Source: Leifsonia tongyongensis (GTDB lineage Bacteria > Actinomycetota > Actinomycetes > Actinomycetales > Microbacteriaceae). From it: 64,000 nt of DNA. The stretch is taken from contig NZ_JAAGWY010000001.1 of the NCBI RefSeq assembly GCF_010686705.1, positions 62,001-126,000 of the forward strand, written 5' to 3'. The position numbers were made by a program, and so were the translations under genes. The notes beneath the pieces were generated by a model, which did not search any database, was not told the DNA's origin, and was given only the letters and a program-made list of their open reading frames with translations. This document shows positions 61,975 to 64,000 of the stretch, one piece after another (position 1 is the first letter of the stretch; each line of letters opens with the position of its first letter).

Positions 61975-63131
61975 CCGACCTGCGAGATGACGTCCTCGAC
62001 ACCTTCGCCGAGGTGTTCGGCAGGCAGGCGGACGGCCTCTGGTCCGCTCCCGGCCGGGTCAACCTCATCGGAGAGCACACCGATTACAACGAAGGCTTCG
62101 TCCTGCCGCTCGCAATCAACCGGCGCACGATCGCTGCGGTCGCCGTTCGTGACGACACCCGTGCGCGCATCGGCAGCTCGTTCGCCGACGAACTCGTCGA
62201 GATCGATCTCGCGGAGGTGCACCCGGAGTCGCTCGGAGGCTGGGCCGCCTATCCGCTCGGCGTCGCCTGGGCCCTCGGCCGGCACGGCGCAGACCTCGCC
62301 GCGGTGCCGGGGTTCGACATCCTCATCGACTCGACCGTGCCGGTCGGGGCAGGGCTGTCGTCGTCGGCCGCGCTCGAGAGCTCGGTCGCCGTAGCACTGA
62401 ACGACATCTGGCAGCTCGGCCTCACCCCGGCAGAGCTTGCCAGCGTGGGTCAGCTGGCCGAGAATGTCGCCGTCGGCGCGCCCACCGGCATCATGGACCA
62501 GTCCGCCTCGCTGCTCGGCCGCCGCGACTCCGCTGTGTTCTTGGACTGCCGCTCCCTCGACGCCGAAATCGTCCCACTCGGCTTCGAAGCCGCTGGTCTC
62601 GAACTCCTCGTCATCGACACCGGGGTGAGCCACGCCCACGCGACCGGCGGCTATGCGGCGCGCCGCGCATCCTGCGAGGCCGGAGCGCGGGCCCTCGGTG
62701 TCTCCTCCCTGCGCGATGTCGGTGTCGACGACCTGCCGCGTGCCCGCGAGGTGCTCGACGACGAGACGTTCCGTCGTGTGCGTCATGTCGTCACCGAGAA
62801 CCAGCGGGTGCTCGACACGGTGCGTGCGCTCAGGGAGCTGGGACCGGCCTCGATCGGCGACCTGCTGGATGCCTCGCACCGTTCGATGCGCGACGACTTC
62901 GAGATCTCCGTGCCCGAACTCGACCTCGCTGTCGAGACGGCCCAGAACTCCGGTGCTGTCGGAGCACGGATGACCGGCGGCGGCTTCGGCGGCTCGGCGA
63001 TCGCCCTCGTCCCGTCCGCGCACGTGTCGCGTGTCCTGGTCTCCATCGACGGCGCGTTCGCCGAGCACGGTTTCGCCCAGCCCGACATGTTCACGGTCAC
63101 CGCTGCCGACGGCGCCGCGCGCGAGAAATGA
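61971..63131 (+). CDS. galK: Galactokinase
   Basis: A GHMP-family kinase of 386 residues producing galactose 1-phosphate. The galactokinase signature GRVNLIGEHTDYNEGFVLP is at residues 21-39, the ATP-binding loop is VPVGAGLSSSAALESSVA, and the third motif is MTGGGFGGSAIAL. It is translationally coupled to galT (ATGA). With the adjacent epimerase-like gene and the DeoR regulator it forms a compact galactose-use locus; no galE is visible in the window. Confidence 0.96.
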   Translation: MTDLRDDVLDTFAEVFGRQADGLWSAPGRVNLIGEHTDYNEGFVLPLAINRRTIAAVAVRDDTRARIGSSFADELVEIDLAEVHPESLGGWAAYPLGVAWALGRHGADLAAVPGFDILIDSTVPVGAGLSSSAALESSVAVALNDIWQLGLTPAELASVGQLAENVAVGAPTGIMDQSASLLGRRDSAVFLDCRSLDAEIVPLGFEAAGLELLVIDTGVSHAHATGGYAARRASCEAGARALGVSSLRDVGVDDLPRAREVLDDETFRRVRHVVTENQRVLDTVRALRELGPASIGDLLDASHRSMRDDFEISVPELDLAVETAQNSGAVGARMTGGGFGGSAIALVPSAHVSRVLVSIDGAFAEHGFAQPDMFTVTAADGAAREK

Positions 63132-63138
63132 GAGCGCG

Positions 63139-63921
63139 TTGAGCATCCCGCTCGAGATCACCCGGCTCAGTCCATCCACCATCCAGCTTCGGCAGCCGAA
63201 GGCGTCGCACTGGGAGGCCCCGTTCCTGTTCCTCCTCTTCGGCACCGACCGCGCCCTCCTGCTGGACACAGGAGCCACCGCTGACCCGGAGCGACTCCCA
63301 CTCCGCGAGACGGTCGACGGTCTCATCGCCGACTGGCTCCGAACACACCCGAACAGCGAGTACGAGCTCGTCGTAGCCCACACCCATGCGCACGGCGACC
63401 ACATCGCCGGCGACGGCCAATTCGCCGGGCGGCCGCACACCAGCGTGGTCGGCACGCGGGTCGAGGAGGTGATCGCCTTCTTCGGCCTGAGCGACTGGCC
63501 GGAGCATCCGGCCGTCCTTCCGCTCGGAGACCGCAACATCGATGTGATCCCCGGGCCGGGCCACGAACCGTCGGCCGTGGTCTTCTTCGATCGGGAATCG
63601 GGCACCCTCTTCACCGGCGACACCGTGTATCCCGGCCGGCTGTACATCCGGGATCGCGTCGCGTTCCGGGCGACGATCGACCGGCTGATCGCGTTCCGCG
63701 ATGCGGCAGGCCCCGACCTGACGGTGCTGCGCGGGTGTCACGTCGAAATGACCTCGACCCCCGGCGTCGACTACCCGGTCGGAACGGTGGATCAGCCAGA
63801 CGAGGTGCCGCTCGACCTGCCCCCGGAGATCCTCGACGACGTGCGGTTGGCGCTCGACGCCGCCATCGACCCCAGCGGAAAGGTCGTGCGCGACCGCTTC
63901 ATCCTCAGCTACGAGGATTGA
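63139..63921 (+). CDS. MBL-fold metallo-hydrolase
   Basis: A 260-residue metallo-beta-lactamase-fold protein with zinc motif AHTHAHGDHIAGDGQF, a GHEPSAVVFFDRESGTLFTGDTVYPG segment carrying His and Asp ligands, and LRGCHVEM as the last His. It resembles hydroxyacylglutathione-hydrolase relatives of unknown substrate. TTG at 63139 is the most plausible start because it falls 7 nt after galK and in frame. It may be co-transcribed with galTK. Confidence 0.82.
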   Translation: MSIPLEITRLSPSTIQLRQPKASHWEAPFLFLLFGTDRALLLDTGATADPERLPLRETVDGLIADWLRTHPNSEYELVVAHTHAHGDHIAGDGQFAGRPHTSVVGTRVEEVIAFFGLSDWPEHPAVLPLGDRNIDVIPGPGHEPSAVVFFDRESGTLFTGDTVYPGRLYIRDRVAFRATIDRLIAFRDAAGPDLTVLRGCHVEMTSTPGVDYPVGTVDQPDEVPLDLPPEILDDVRLALDAAIDPSGKVVRDRFILSYED

Positions 63922-63941
63922 ATCCCGTCTACCCTGATGGC

Positions 63942-64000
63942 ATGACGGTTCACCCCGAGGCACGGCTCATCTCCCTCTCCGACGGACGCTCCCCCGAGGT
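63942..64000 (+). CDS. Start of an unidentified gene (truncated by window end)
   Basis: ATG at 63942 opens a frame reading MTVHPEARLISLSDGRSPEV up to the window edge, 20 nt after the metallo-hydrolase stop. Only about 20 residues are visible, too few for identification. Confidence 0.5.
   Translation, partial: MTVHPEARLISLSDGRSPE

Noticed and set aside
61710-63647. 645-residue minus-strand frame opposite galK
   Set aside because: Antisense shadow of galT, galK and the metallo-hydrolase gene.

Overview
The window is high-GC DNA whose gene content is typical of Actinomycetota and most like a Microbacteriaceae genome (Leifsonia-type relatives). The pointers are mycothiol synthase, GlnR, CarD next to a fused IspDF, SenX3/RegX3 with PhoU, an MsiK-type sugar ATPase, a SigK/RskA pair and frequent GTG starts with 4-nt overlaps. 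The genus is an inference.

Layout. (1) 1-645: the end of a LysR-type regulator, then a decayed copy of the 3' end of tRNA-Thr. (2) 646-12403: an accessory block bounded on the right by the intact tRNA-Thr(TGT) gene. It holds a TetR-controlled metallo-hydrolase/tautomerase pair, a 3-methyladenine DNA glycosylase, an alpha/beta hydrolase, and an eight-gene operon (4342-11802) with an ABC importer, a LacI regulator, a GH32-like fructosidase, a fructokinase and an intracellular GH91 enzyme. The operon looks like a difructose anhydride III or inulo-oligosaccharide utilisation system. Between the operon and the tRNA lie three 81-bp units carrying the tRNA 3' end. (3) 12477-28600: core genes: DsbA-like protein, the shared sugar-importer ATPase (which the accessory operon lacks), DUF4032, rlmB-cysS-ispDF-carD, regX3-senX3/phoU, gpmA, ygfZ, nitrobindin and a 36-residue membrane peptide. 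(4) 27919-36855: glnR-mshD-ppk1-mutT1-pstSCAB, a nitrogen/phosphate block with a clear PHO box before pstS. (5) 36882-39192: sigK/rskA, a conserved unknown and tRNA-Lys. (6) 39193-41770: a decaying stretch after tRNA-Lys, with a broken gene, small unknowns and a gutted Phd/PIN toxin-antitoxin pair. (7) 41844-47600: HtrA-like protease, several small enzymes, and an arsenic locus with divergent arsR and arsC separated by an unusually Cys-rich 23-residue reading frame. (8) 47627-55006: a CDP-alcohol phosphotransferase diverging from seven genes joined by six consecutive 4-nt overlaps (BchC-like dehydrogenase, degenerate pterin-synthase fold, GT4 glycosyltransferase, methyltransferase, flippase-like membrane protein, RibD-type reductase, membrane sulfatase-fold protein). 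This is a coherent pathway of unknown product. (9) 55023-64000: assorted enzymes and a DeoR-controlled galactose locus (galM-like, galT, galK).

The strongest candidates for something new are the PTPS-like/glycosyltransferase cluster, the tRNA-3'-end repeat units around the fructan island, the intracellular GH91 operon, and the Cys-rich micro-ORF with a hairpin in front of arsC.
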